A stretch of DNA of 64,000 nucleotides from Phytophthora colocasiae (Eukaryota > Oomycota > Peronosporomycetes > Peronosporales > Peronosporaceae): positions 1,054,001 to 1,118,000 of the forward strand of contig JAGKQI010000045.1 of the NCBI GenBank assembly GCA_018806915.1. Direction: 5' to 3'. Numbering within the stretch: the first letter of the stretch is position 1; the number at the start of each line of letters is the position of its first letter. This document shows positions 54,276 through 64,000 of this stretch, piece after piece. The translations under genes and the position numbers were made by a program. The notes under the pieces are model-generated. The model was not told the DNA's origin and made no database searches. It worked only from the letters and a program-made list of their open reading frames with translations.

Positions 54276-57200
54276 ATGTTCGACGGTAGCTTCAAGTCTT
54301 CACGTAAAGTGAATTTAAGCGGCCGGAAGAGGCCTACAACAGGATACAGCGCACGTCTAGCTTCGTTATCAAGTACTAGAGGTAAAGGCCCGCAAGATGA
54401 CGTATTGGCCGGCTCCAAGAAGGAATTGATGCTGCAGAACCGACTTGCAAGGGAAGAACGCCACGCTCTGAAGCTTCAGACAGCTGCCAGCACCAAGATC
54501 CAAGCTCAGTATCGCCGCGTCAAGATTGCAGAACATGCCAGGACTTGTGTCTTCAGTCAATTGGAGCATCAACTCACGCAGACGGTTCTACATGGCGATA
54601 TCCAGAACAATCCTCTGTCTACACAGCATCTCCAGCTCTTCTTGAGACAATTTCTCTTCGCTAGACAAGACAAAACTATCTCTTCAGAGAGGATACGGAA
54701 GGTGCAGGACTACTTAGTGTTTATGCTGCTTGTGAGCTGTTTGAAAGGAACTAAAGAGGACGGTACCAACATGCTGCAAGCGGTACAAGACGCTAGCTGG
54801 GTCTACCAAGTTGCGATGATGAGCGAGATCGCCTTGCAGACGTTAGTGCAGGAGGAACTGAAGGCATCCGCAACAAACCCAGCTATTGCCGTGAATCCGT
54901 ACTTCATATTACTGGATACGTTAACAAATGGTGACAAGTATCCGACGATGGAAGGACAGAAGGCGTTAGTGAACGTGCTATTCCGGCTTGGTACCACGAC
55001 GGGGTTTGGAATTTTCGATGCTCTGAGTGCGTGCATTGTGCAGCAGGAAAGAGACGGAATGTCGAAGAGCAACGGACTGATTCAAGTGATTGCAAATGCT
55101 GCGGGTCAGACGCTGCGACTGTCAGCTCAAGGACAGGATCGCTTGAACATCATTTCTTGTCAGTTTGCTTCTAAGATTTTATTGACTGCTTCTGCTGTGA
55201 GTACCCCGGTTACGCGTGATGTGGTGGCTGCTATCGGTGATTCGACCAGTGAACAAGGACTCTTTTGGGCATCTGCGGCTCAACACCTCCGTCGTAAGGA
55301 AGGCGGTGAAAACGCGACACTTTCGTGGCAGAAGCGCGCCATTGCAGTGGGAAATCTGATCGAGTTGACGTCCATTTGCTCGTTTGATGAGGCACTTGTA
55401 GGTGTCGTACCGTTCGTACTGTCGGAGATGGTTACGCCGTCACTTGTGCAGTGGGCTTTTGATGTAAAGAATACTCAACAAGGTGCAATGGCTCTGGAAG
55501 AAGATTATGACATGGAGGATGAGGGAGAAATGCCTGTTGTGCCCCCAGCGTATCTCTCCATTGGGGGGTTCGCTTCGGACGAGGAGATTCATCGTGGTGC
55601 CTTAGCACTGGGTGACGAGGAACCCAATGTACGTGCTCAATGGCAGAACCTGTGTCACTCAAAGTTCAGTGCGCGATGCCTTGACGTGTTGCTTCACGCT
55701 AAAGACGTGGAACCAGGCGATAATGCGGTTTCACGGTTTTGTCATCTCTTAACCACGGTGCTTTTGTCTGCTGGGAGATCATACGTGCTTACTCTGGGAA
55801 TTAAGTTTGCAAACCCGCCTCCAGCATTATTTGCTCTACTGAGCGCAATGACTGTCGACCAGTTCGCCGGTGGCCCTGCAGTTCCTGCTAACAATGTCAG
55901 CTTGATCAACAGTATTTGGCAATGGATCAAGCCGAGGATCGACAGTATCATTGCTCAGCGTTCGACGGCTTCGCTGGTTAATGGTCCACTCGTATTTTCG
56001 ACATCACAATTGCAAGTGCTGTTGATCTTCAATGTCGTGTACAGTCACATGCTGCTGGGACTGGATGACGAAGCTTTCTACGACGGGCAGTGGCCTCTTC
56101 GATTGGTTGATGTACAGGCCGTGGTGATGTTCCTGAAGCAGTTCATCTACGATTCGTGCTGGACAATTACAAGCAACAACACTCTCTCGGTTGAGAATAT
56201 GGATGACAGAGAACTGGTGCTGTTCTCGACGGTTGTTTCGTCAGTAAAGCTGTTTAACCAGCTCTATGATCGAGATTGTCGTCGCCGCTTCATGAATGAT
56301 GGCGCATGGCTCTGGCCTTCGATGCCTGCGGTCAAGGAGATCGTTGACCTTGAAGTGATGAAAGAGGATGGTAATGACGATGCCCACGCAATCTACATGT
56401 TAATGAACGGGAAGGCCGTATCCCCGTATGCTCGTGCAGCTCTGATCCTGATCACAATGCCGCAAGTTTTGTCGTTTAACGAGCGCGTGCAGCTCTTTCA
56501 GAAGTTGCTGGAAGATGGAAAGGCTCAGCTTGGAGGCATCCGTGATGAATTTTCCCGCGCCTTTCAAGTGCGGGTGAAGCGTGATGAGATTGTAGACAAC
56601 AGCTTCGAGTTCTTCCAAGACGTGTGTAATACGATGTCTCCTTCGGCTCTCAAGGGTCGTATCAAGGTCACTTTTATTAACGAGCAAGGGCTGGAAGAGG
56701 CCGGTATCGATGGTGGAGGCGTCTTCAAGGAGTACATTGACAGTCTGACGAAGAGCGCATTCTCGCCCGAGTATGGCTTCTTCCTGGAAACGCAGGAGCA
56801 TCTCCTCTACCCGAATCCAGGCGCAAGATTCCTTGTGGACACGCGCAAGGAAGTTCTAGACCGCTATCGCTTCCTGGGTCGTGTTCTTGCCAAGGCTGTT
56901 TACGAAAATATTCTGGTGGAGCCCCAGTTCGCAGCATTTTTCCTGAACAAGCTACTGGGCAAGTTCAACTACATCGACGACCTGCACTCATTGGACCCAG
57001 AGTTGTACAAGTCGCTCATGCGCCTTAAGCACTATGAGGGCAACGTGGAAGACCTGGCTCTGACGTTCAGCGTGACTGAAAAGGAGTTCGGTGAAGTGGT
57101 GACTCGGAATCTCGTACCCGATGGAGCTAATGTCTCCGTTACGAAAGACAATCGCATCCGGTATATCCACTTGATGGCCAACTACAAGTTGAACGTGCTA

Positions 57201-57671
57201 TCGTCCATTGAGAGTGCCGCTTTCCTCAAGGGTTTCCGGGACTTAATTCCTGGTACGTGGATTCAAATGTTCGCACCAGCTGAACTGCAGATGCTCATCG
57301 GCGGATCCGCTACTAACATTGACGTCGACGACTGGGAGCGCCACACAGTTTACGGAGGCGGCTATCACCCGTCTCAGCCTTTCATTCGGTGGTTCTGGGA
57401 GATCGTGCGGAACGATTTTACGGCAGAAGACCGCGCAGCGTTGCTTAAGTTCATCACGAGCTGCTCCCGCCAGCCGCTGTTGGGCTTCTCGAAGCTGCAG
57501 CCACAGATCTGCATCCACCAGGTCCGTGTGCCCATTGGAGACGACGAGCGCTTGCCGTCCAGCGCCACATGCATGAATCTGCTCAAACTGCCGTCGTACT
57601 CGAACAAGGAGTCTATGCGAAAGAAGCTACTGTACGCCATCCGATCCAATGCAGGCTTCGACCTGTCTTGA
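54276..57671 (+). CDS. HECT-type E3 ubiquitin ligase, UBE3B/UBE3C-like, 1131 aa
   Basis: Single exon. Basic N-terminus (MFDGSFKSSRKVNLSGRKRP), then an IQ motif (residues about 70-90, ASTKIQAQYRRVKIAEH), which together are the mark of the UBE3B/UBE3C/Hul5 class. The middle is helical with an acidic insert. The HECT domain begins about residue 770 (IKVTFINEQGLEEAGIDGGG) and runs to the C-terminus. It holds FRFLGRVL-type helices and the catalytic Cys1099 in LPSSATCMNLLKLP, with the terminal SNAGFDLS. These enzymes extend ubiquitin chains on proteasome-bound or misfolded proteins. It lies between two mirror-image protease genes, to which no functional tie is evident. Confidence 0.95.
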   Translation: MFDGSFKSSRKVNLSGRKRPTTGYSARLASLSSTRGKGPQDDVLAGSKKELMLQNRLAREERHALKLQTAASTKIQAQYRRVKIAEHARTCVFSQLEHQLTQTVLHGDIQNNPLSTQHLQLFLRQFLFARQDKTISSERIRKVQDYLVFMLLVSCLKGTKEDGTNMLQAVQDASWVYQVAMMSEIALQTLVQEELKASATNPAIAVNPYFILLDTLTNGDKYPTMEGQKALVNVLFRLGTTTGFGIFDALSACIVQQERDGMSKSNGLIQVIANAAGQTLRLSAQGQDRLNIISCQFASKILLTASAVSTPVTRDVVAAIGDSTSEQGLFWASAAQHLRRKEGGENATLSWQKRAIAVGNLIELTSICSFDEALVGVVPFVLSEMVTPSLVQWAFDVKNTQQGAMALEEDYDMEDEGEMPVVPPAYLSIGGFASDEEIHRGALALGDEEPNVRAQWQNLCHSKFSARCLDVLLHAKDVEPGDNAVSRFCHLLTTVLLSAGRSYVLTLGIKFANPPPALFALLSAMTVDQFAGGPAVPANNVSLINSIWQWIKPRIDSIIAQRSTASLVNGPLVFSTSQLQVLLIFNVVYSHMLLGLDDEAFYDGQWPLRLVDVQAVVMFLKQFIYDSCWTITSNNTLSVENMDDRELVLFSTVVSSVKLFNQLYDRDCRRRFMNDGAWLWPSMPAVKEIVDLEVMKEDGNDDAHAIYMLMNGKAVSPYARAALILITMPQVLSFNERVQLFQKLLEDGKAQLGGIRDEFSRAFQVRVKRDEIVDNSFEFFQDVCNTMSPSALKGRIKVTFINEQGLEEAGIDGGGVFKEYIDSLTKSAFSPEYGFFLETQEHLLYPNPGARFLVDTRKEVLDRYRFLGRVLAKAVYENILVEPQFAAFFLNKLLGKFNYIDDLHSLDPELYKSLMRLKHYEGNVEDLALTFSVTEKEFGEVVTRNLVPDGANVSVTKDNRIRYIHLMANYKLNVLSSIESAAFLKGFRDLIPGTWIQMFAPAELQMLIGGSATNIDVDDWERHTVYGGGYHPSQPFIRWFWEIVRNDFTAEDRAALLKFITSCSRQPLLGFSKLQPQICIHQVRVPIGDDERLPSSATCMNLLKLPSYSNKESMRKKLLYAIRSNAGFDLS

Positions 57672-57853
57672 TCAGCTCGATTCGAGCCTCGAAGTTGAAT
57701 CATGTGTGTCCAGATATACAACAAATTCAAAGGTAATACAGTTGATACAGTACACTCATCGCCGCGGATGTTTGCGCGCCCGTTCCCCGATTGCAGATCA
57801 TTTCCGGATCCTCCTGGCGAAAGATACCCACAAGTCCGACGCAACGGTGGACA

Positions 57854-59769
57854 ATGGTGAAAAGCTACGGAACCGAGACGCTGGACTTTGCGCGTGAAGA
57901 GGATGTCTTCATCCATCGCCCGATTGGTGGCCATCGCGGATTCAATTCCTGGTGGGCCATGGTGCTCGCTGCTGTAGTGGGGGTTACTGGATTAAGTTAC
58001 GCATTCACGATGCACAACTCGATGGCCGCTCAGCAACAAGTTATCATCAAGATGCAACAGCAACTGTAAGACTACTTGGTATTGTGATGGTTGAGAGGTT
58101 AGACTAATGCAAATTCGTGATGTAGGGATGCGTTGCATGCTACTATCGTAGTGGAGGAGGATACGACCTGGGACAGTAAGAAGAAGTTCAAGAAGGCCAA
58201 GAAATTCCCCACCAAGTTTGCAGTCGACTACGTCACCCCCTTGAAGACGCAAGACGAACGTGGCACGTGCTGGGATTTCGCTACTGTCGGTGTCCTAGAG
58301 AACAGCTACCGACAGCAGGGGATTGCTCACGGTTGGATGATGGAGGACGAATACATGGCGATCTCAGAGCAGGCGTATGGTGCCGAAGTGCTGCGCTGTG
58401 TGCTGGTCCACCCGATTCCCCGCAGCAAGTGGCGTGCTTGATCCCAGGCAACGGCATTTGGAAGAACACGACAGAGGGAGGTGACGCCACACTGCTCATG
58501 TATCTGATGAACGGCTTGAAGGACAACATTTACCCCGATTCTATTTGCCCGTACTACCCTGACGATGGCAATGACACTTTGTGTGCTGGATTAACACCCG
58601 AGAAACGTGAAACCAACCCGTTGAGTCTCAAGCTTAAGAAAATGGATACTCTCATGGACGAAATGGCGATCAAGCGTGTGATGGTGAAGCACCGCCAAGC
58701 AATGTCGTTAACAACAGCAGTGCCATACACTACGCACTACTATCCGTGCATCGGAGAACTCGCTGGAGAAGAACAGTGCAACCCGGCGTCGACTTCATGT
58801 ACGCTTTGTCCGCCAGAGCTTTCCATGACCACGTGTTGTGTTCCGATTGAAAATGGAGAAAACTACAACATGAATGGCGAATTCATCACCAGCCATGTGA
58901 TGAACCCCGAGGGTGGACATGTGATGACTTTGGTCGGCTATAACGACCTCTTTCGGACTAAACAAGGTTACACAGGTGGCTTCATCCTCAAGAACTCGTG
59001 GTTCGATGGTATCCACCCTGCACTCGGACCCACGCACGCCCGAGGCAGCCACAGTCTCAAGTACTGGTTGCAGGAGATCTCGGAATGGGAAGAAGCCAGC
59101 ATGTGTCCCAACAGCTACGACCCCGAGAACTGGTATCAGTGCGGCAACACGGCCGAAGTGATCAACGCCAGACACCACGGAGATTCTGGAATGAACATTC
59201 CATTGCCGATCAAGCGTTCGACCACTATCGGTGGCGGTGTGGAGTCGTGTCTGTCGGAGGAGACGGAGCTGTACGCGAGGGTGAGTCTGCAGCCTCTCCA
59301 CTTGCGCTGCACGGACGCAGACTTCTGCATTGAGAGTGACGACTACATGTACTTTGTGCGCAACACAACGCAGTGGGGAGACCGAATGTTGCGCATGTGT
59401 TTGTTCGAGTACAACACAGTCACCACGAACTCGACGGAGCTGTGTTTGCCGCCGATGCTGGCGCAGAAGATCGCGTACGTGTTGTCGCCCGTGCCGGAGG
59501 AGGTGCGTGAGAATGACCCGGACGTTTGCGGCTTCTACTTCTACCCGTACGAGGTGCAGCAGCAATACAAGGCGCAGTTCGGCAACTTCTACGTCAACAA
59601 CTTCGAGATCGAGTGGCACGCGCAGTCGTACGCAGCGAACAAGGCGTTCTACCCGGGTCTGGACTACAGCGAGGTGGAGAAGTCGACGCGCAAGCAAAAC
59701 CAGTACGAGTTCGTGGGCCCATTCCCGTTCGCCCGCATCGTTGACAAGAAAGACCTACCGACTGTGTGA
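57854..59769 (+). pseudogene. Membrane-anchored papain-like cysteine protease 2, one frameshift
   Basis: Exon 1 57854..58065 (cytosolic tail and transmembrane segment SWWAMVLAAVVGVTGLSYAF), intron 60 nt, exon 2 58126..59769. Layout and catalytic residues equal those of protease 1 (TQDERGTCWDFATV; EGGHVMTLVGYND; FILKNSWFDG). One base is missing at about 58391-58397 compared with protease 1, where AEVLR should run on into CAGPPDSPQQ. All else is open, so this is either a very recent pseudogene or a base-calling error. From 58735 to the stop it is nearly identical to protease 1, whereas the N-terminal third is clearly diverged. The 3' end converges on cysteine-rich protein 3 (94 bp). Confidence 0.85.
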
Positions 59770-59863
59770 TCAAGACTTGTAACAAGTAGTTTTTGGGATA
59801 GTTGATCTTTGGCATGAGTGATCTACGATCACCCTTATATGTACATGAATCCACTCAACTATG

Positions 59864-60553
59864 CTATTCGTCACTGAACGGAAGCAGTCGCAGTAGCGGT
59901 AGAATCATCATCAGCGTTGAGGTTGACGTCCACGCATTCGTTGAACGAGCAGTAGAGCTTCTACTAGAGTCCGTTGTCGCAGCCACCTCCGAAGAATCCA
60001 GTGCCAACGTTGAACCACTAGCGGTAGAACCTGTGGCGGTGGTGGTACTACCAGATGAATCACTCGTGGTAGAACTACCGGTAGTGGTGATAGCACTACC
60101 AGTAGAATCACCTTCATCTTCAAGGTTGACGTCCACGCACTTGTTGAACGAGCAGTAGAAGCCTTCGTCGCAGCCATCTTCGAAGAATCCAGTGGCGAGG
60201 TTGAAGCACTCCCCGTCGTAGCTAGGGCCACGACATTTCGTACTGCCGTTCTCGCAGTATTTACCTGCAGAGCACAGGGTTTTACACGTTCGGCCGTCCA
60301 CTGGGTCGCCGGAGACTCTGCACAGGTCATCAATGCAATCGTACCCGGCGTCACAGCCGTCTTGGAAGAGGGCGATAGTGGCGTTGTAGCACTCGGTGTC
60401 GTTCTGAGCCGCACGGCATTCCCCAATGGAGCCGTCGCAGTACTCCCGACTGCCGTCGCATCCTTCCGTCAAGCACAGCGACTCATCCGAACCGGAAGAT
60501 GCAGCAGTTACACACAAGTTAGCGACAACAATGCACCAAATGGAGATCTTCAT
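59864..60553 (-). CDS. Secreted cysteine-rich modular protein 3, 229 aa, possible GPI anchor
   Basis: Start at MKISIWCIVVANLCVTAASS (signal peptide). An in-frame extension upstream is rejected because it would bury the signal. Two cysteine modules lie at about 27-80 (CDGSREYCDGSIGECR, ECYNATIALFQDGCDAGYDC) and 85-140 (CSAGKYCENGSTKCRGPSYD). A Ser/Thr-rich stalk of about 70 residues with Gly-Ser-Thr repeats follows, ending in a hydrophobic tail (STLMMILPLLRLLPF) that suggests GPI attachment to the cell surface. A weak initiator lies near 60632-60639 (reverse). Paralogue of the genes at 50128 and 51246. It pairs convergently with protease 2. Confidence 0.87.
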   Translation of the reverse strand: MKISIWCIVVANLCVTAASSGSDESLCLTEGCDGSREYCDGSIGECRAAQNDTECYNATIALFQDGCDAGYDCIDDLCRVSGDPVDGRTCKTLCSAGKYCENGSTKCRGPSYDGECFNLATGFFEDGCDEGFYCSFNKCVDVNLEDEGDSTGSAITTTGSSTTSDSSGSTTTATGSTASGSTLALDSSEVAATTDSSRSSTARSTNAWTSTSTLMMILPLLRLLPFSDE

Positions 60554-60702
60554 CCTTGAGACGTGAGACCGTCGAGGAGAATCCAGGAATGGACCGACAC
60601 GGACCGCCTCCTCATAAAGATATGCACCTGCCAAATGAGACGCACACATGATTCATGACCCAAGTGGCCAACTGCAAGTATAGGACAGTTATTTCCTACA
60701 AT

Positions 60703-62660
60703 TTAGTCGACCCGAGGCGCGTACGGCTCGAAAAAGCTCTGACCGGCCCATTCGACTGTCTTGTCGGTGTAAAGCGGGTCTCCTTCGATGTAGTTATTAG
60801 CGTCATTAGGGTCACCATGTCCGGCGTACTTGGCCAACGACGGGTACGGGAACACGGGGCGACTGCGCGTGATAGCTGAGGTCGCTGGTTTGGGTATCCA
60901 GGGCGGTAGATCCGTGTCCAGATCCGTGCTTGTGATGACCTTATGGGGTGCATTGCCTCGCTCCACCCATTCTAACAGCGGCGTCACCAGATCGATAGAA
61001 GCCATTCCATCGCCACGACCACAATGCTGTACGCCTGGCAATAGGTAGAGCCGTTCGAAGTCCGCAACTTCTGCTCCCATTTGCTTTTCAAGAGCTTCAT
61101 GGTACGCGATCGTCGTGCGAGGCGAAATATGTTCGTCCGACCAGCCGTGCCACAAGATCAATTTGCCTCCTGCGGCCTTGAACGCTGCTAAGTCCGGATT
61201 GGTGGCGTCTAGCAGTGGATGTCGAGGTTTCAACAACTCAACGGTAGCTTCGGTGAACTCAAGATCATTGAGTGAGTACGTCTCTGGAGGGTTTGGCTCG
61301 AAGACCAGATACTTCAGCGCTGCCAGAGCTATATGAGTACTCATCACCGGTTGATTTGGGCCTCGAGGCACGAAAACTCCTTCCCAAGCTAACTCCGATC
61401 CGAATTGAGCGTTTCCGACGGTCAAATGCTTCCCAGTGACAGGATCCATAGGACCGTTGTAGAATTTGTGAATTGTGTTCACCTCCGCCTCGGTCAAGCA
61501 GTGGTGGTCCTCCTCTTCGCCGCAGAGAAGCTCCTGGACATCAAAGTTACAAACTCGAGGATCCGAGAGCAAGCCATCTACCAGACCATCCAATGCGTCA
61601 CAGGCTCGAATGACTGCATTGTGGAGCAGCGGCAACTTGGAAGCTGTTACAATGGCAGTTGGGCTACCACCTGGAGCGCGTTCAGGCGGTTGACTAGGAG
61701 GACCCAGTTCTCGTCTATCAGGTCCCGGAGGTGGACCACGCATCATCGGTGGCAATTCAGGCATCGGTCCATCGATGTTACTCATCGCCAGCCAACCGTG
61801 GTGCAAACTGTTCTGGAACTGGAAGAGCATGGCTGGCGCTCCCGCCAAAATACCATCGAAGTCGTTCGGGTACCGCAGTGCCTCCATCACAGCCTCACGT
61901 CCGCCATCCGAGCATCCATTGAAGAACGAATATCGGGGTTTCTGGCCATAGTACGCTTGCATCAACGTCTTGCTAACCAGAGACGTCAAGTGCTGAGCCC
62001 TATACGCGAACGATCTCCGACGTCCAGGATTGTTCGCGAACACTTTTCCGTCCATACCTCCGCCCATATCGGTAGCAGCCAAGGTAAACTCCCCACCGTT
62101 GACTTGTTGCGAGCCTGAAGCCGCGTTCACTTGCATGTGGATCATTCCACAGAGCCCTCCACATCCAACTTGCATGTAGCGCTGCGTCCATGTGCGAACA
62201 GGCAGCATCACACCTCCCACTTAGTCGAAGCCGGCAGTGTGCCCTCTACAAGACAGTAGAGATGCCCCTCGTGGGTTGTTTCAGTCGCAGATGCGATAAT
62301 AGCTCCATCTTCTGCAATGTGTGAGAGGTCAACGCCCAACAGCGACTCGCAGCCCACGACTGGTGTCACGACACCGAGACATCCATCAGCAGCGAATTGA
62401 AGCACACGATTCTCCCTTGAGACCCCATCACTAGTTTCGATACTTTCAGCAATAGGAGCACTAAAATGAGTCGTGTCCGTGCTGGTCCCAACACTTGTTG
62501 CATTGCCGTTGTCAACATTAGTGGACAATTTGGATAGAAACAGCGCGTCACAAGTTGCTTCTGTCTTGGTCAAGGGCAGCGTATCGAGGATGGAGTGAGC
62601 AGGAACAACAGCTGCAAACAATAGTAGTAAGACTACTGGAGTAACGTGTGCATGAACCAT
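60703..62660 (-). pseudogene. Secreted tannase/feruloyl esterase-like protein, one frameshift
   Basis: Start at MVHAHVTPVVLLLLFAAVVP (signal peptide). The frame runs to HLYCLVEGTLPASTKWEV and ends at a TGA near 62215. One base earlier the next frame continues with VMLPVRTWTQRYMQVG to 60703. Restoring one base at about 62213 would join them, so this is a young lesion or an error. The esterase fold shows the nucleophile in FFNGCSDGGREA, the acid in LILWHGWSDEHISP and the His in PGVQHCGRGDG. Total length would be about 650 residues, usual for the family. Such enzymes release phenolic acids from plant cell-wall esters or tannins, fitting a plant-associated lifestyle. Runs of Pro interrupt the lid region. 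Confidence 0.85.
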
Positions 62661-62840
62661 GGCTTCTGCTTGGAAAATCTCAAACTGATCACAATTGAGT
62701 GTACACTGCAACCGTTGAACCCATGTTCATCATCGATCACCGAAATGATGAACAGTCATCAAACGTAATCAAAAAGATCCATTGGCTAAAACTTTTCCTT
62801 ATCATCTATTGGTTAAAAAGATATCAATCTAACTGAGGAG

Positions 62841-62848
62841 CTCATTTT
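62841..62848 (+). promoter_or_regulatory. Oomycete initiator-like element
   Basis: CTCATTTT (followed by GGACCTC) lies 28-35 bp upstream of the ATG at 62876, within AGGAGCTCATTTT, the same context as at 1448. Confidence 0.45.
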
Positions 62849-62875
62849 GGACCTCTATAGCTCCCCCTAGTTGCC

Positions 62876-64000
62876 ATGTACAGCGCGTCGCAGCTCCTGG
62901 CGCTGGGCGTGTCCCTAGCGATCTGCGCGGCTGCTGTGTTCTATGCGGACTTGTTGGCCGAGCTGTTCCCCACGCAGGAGGCCTCGTTGAGCGCTGTAGA
63001 GCAGCAGCAGATGCTGGCGTCGATGGTCTTCCACGCGTCTAAAAGCGGAAATGCTGCAGCCAATGGAGCTGATAAAGAAGCACGTGACCCACCACGTCTT
63101 GCCTTCTGCTGCAGTGCGGACTTGGATGTGGCTGTTCCAGCTGTGGAGCTGATGCAGAGCGTGCGAGAAGTGGAACGTCAGCATCTGCAGAAGAAAAACA
63201 AGAAGAAGAACAAGGCAGGGAAGGCTTCGGAAGAGCTTCTCAAGCGTCACCATGAGCGGATTGGCTCGTTAAATGAGTTGCAAGAAAGTTTCTCGTACTA
63301 TTTCTCCTCTGGAGCTGCTGCTGAACAGAGTATGCTGTCTCCGGAACAATTTAGAGAGGTGGTGGCATTGGCGGATGCGTTGCCGGGTGTCAAGAGGAAA
63401 GTTGGTGGCAATGCTGCTGTGATGGCGGAAAGAGCTTCGGCAGAAGGCTGTGTGGTTCTACTGGGAGCTGCTATTGGAAAGGATATGAAACCGTACTTTG
63501 TTGACCCGAAGATCCAACTGGTTGGACACTTGGAGGAACATGAACATGACGACGTGCACTTGGTGCTGGAGTACTCGAGTGGAGACGAGTTCAGAGGACA
63601 CAAGTCTCCACGTGCAAACAGATATTACCTGAATCATGATGTGCACAACGCCAGACTTTCAGTCCTGGAGGAGTTCGAGCAGTCGCTGGACGAGTTCAAG
63701 CCTGACCTGGTTGTTTTTGGAGGGCTCCAGCTTATGGAAGTGGAGACGGACGAGCGCGAGCGTCTTACACGTCTCAAGGCTTTGTCAGAGGTGCTTCAGA
63801 ACCTCTTCTTGGCCCAGACGCCGACCCACTATGAGTTTGCTGCTGTGTCGGATTTCAGTCTCTTCGATGACACGGTCCGACTCGTGTTGCCTTGGGTGGA
63901 CTCCGTTGGGTTGAACGAGCAAGAGCTCTACATCCTCCACCATTTCCTCATCTCTGGTGAAGAGGGCACTGCTACAACTTCGCGTCCTACGGTGGCAGAA
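62876..64000 (+). CDS. ADP-dependent glucokinase (5' part, continues past window end)
   Basis: An open frame of 375 codons runs off the window. The N-terminus (MYSASQLLALGVSLAICAAA, then VFYADLL) is a signal/anchor like that of eukaryotic ADPGK, which sits at the ER. Characteristic blocks are VGGNAAVMAERASAEGCVVL, a substrate-binding Gly-Asn loop; DLVVFGGLQLME; THYEFAAVSDF; and SVGLNEQELYIL. The catalytic GxGD motif should lie downstream of position 64000. The enzyme phosphorylates glucose using ADP. A Lys-rich insert (QKKNKKKNKAGK, about residues 104-116) is unusual. An initiator-like site lies just upstream. Confidence 0.9.
   Translation, partial: MYSASQLLALGVSLAICAAAVFYADLLAELFPTQEASLSAVEQQQMLASMVFHASKSGNAAANGADKEARDPPRLAFCCSADLDVAVPAVELMQSVREVERQHLQKKNKKKNKAGKASEELLKRHHERIGSLNELQESFSYYFSSGAAAEQSMLSPEQFREVVALADALPGVKRKVGGNAAVMAERASAEGCVVLLGAAIGKDMKPYFVDPKIQLVGHLEEHEHDDVHLVLEYSSGDEFRGHKSPRANRYYLNHDVHNARLSVLEEFEQSLDEFKPDLVVFGGLQLMEVETDERERLTRLKALSEVLQNLFLAQTPTHYEFAAVSDFSLFDDTVRLVLPWVDSVGLNEQELYILHHFLISGEEGTATTSRPTVAE

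Noticed and set aside
58795..59697. 300-codon minus-strand open frame antisense to papain-like gene 2
   Set aside because: It is the mirror of a GC-rich coding strand. Its residues (runs of RR, LR, VE) show no domain, while the sense strand has clear catalytic motifs.

Overview
The window is nuclear DNA of an oomycete, most likely a Phytophthora-type member of the Peronosporales. The evidence is short GT-AG introns of about 45-90 nt, compact gene islands with 20-170 bp between genes, initiator motifs of the oomycete type (CTCATTYY) 35-65 bp upstream of several start codons, and families typical of oomycete genomes: a plant-like CDPK, a RING-tubby protein, folate-biopterin transporter and GH72 relics, M96-like and DOT1-like relics, piggyBac, Harbinger and Ty1/copia elements, and secreted cysteine-rich proteins. 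No bacterial operon signal, CRISPR array or rRNA was seen.

Layout. 1-3.2 kb: ankyrin/coiled-coil gene (partial, minus), a 92-residue Ala-rich heptad protein, a Myb/SANT-like protein and a broken signal-peptide ORF. 3.84-6.69 kb: a complete but decayed piggyBac element with TTAA target sites and matching inverted termini. 7.2-8.8 kb: RING-tubby fusion. 9.30-14.91 kb: a Ty1/copia retrotransposon with two 427-bp LTRs and a GTAGC target duplication, but a heavily broken interior. 16.09-19.05 kb: a Harbinger element with TTA target duplication, inserted about 30 bp upstream of a LicD/fukutin-like gene. 19.1-24.1 kb: housekeeping island (LicD-like, peptide deformylase, basic nuclear-type protein, CDPK).

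24.1-47.9 kb is a transposon nest. It holds a second piggyBac copy, four copies of an unclassified 1.6-kb repeat (A and B forward, C and D inverted), and a 4.7-kb imperfect palindrome formed by B and C. Between them lie a DOT1-like pseudogene, one apparently intact three-exon orphan gene, a chromodomain-like/cysteine-peptidase-like pseudogene, and a run of minus-strand gene relics (folate-biopterin transporter, GH72 glucanosyltransferase, M96-like).

47.9-64 kb is again gene-dense: HOP2 (meiotic recombination), a twin-CX9C mitochondrial protein, then a cluster around a HECT ubiquitin ligase. There, two convergent pairs, each a secreted cysteine-rich protein facing a membrane-anchored papain-like protease, flank the HECT gene in mirror image. 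The two proteases share an almost identical 1-kb 3' half, which points to gene conversion. A tannase/feruloyl-esterase-like gene with one frameshift and the 5' part of an ADP-dependent glucokinase gene close the window.

The mirror-image protease/cysteine-rich-protein module is the best candidate for an undescribed functional unit. The palindromic repeat cluster is the most striking structural feature. All functional calls are from reading the sequence; no database search was run.
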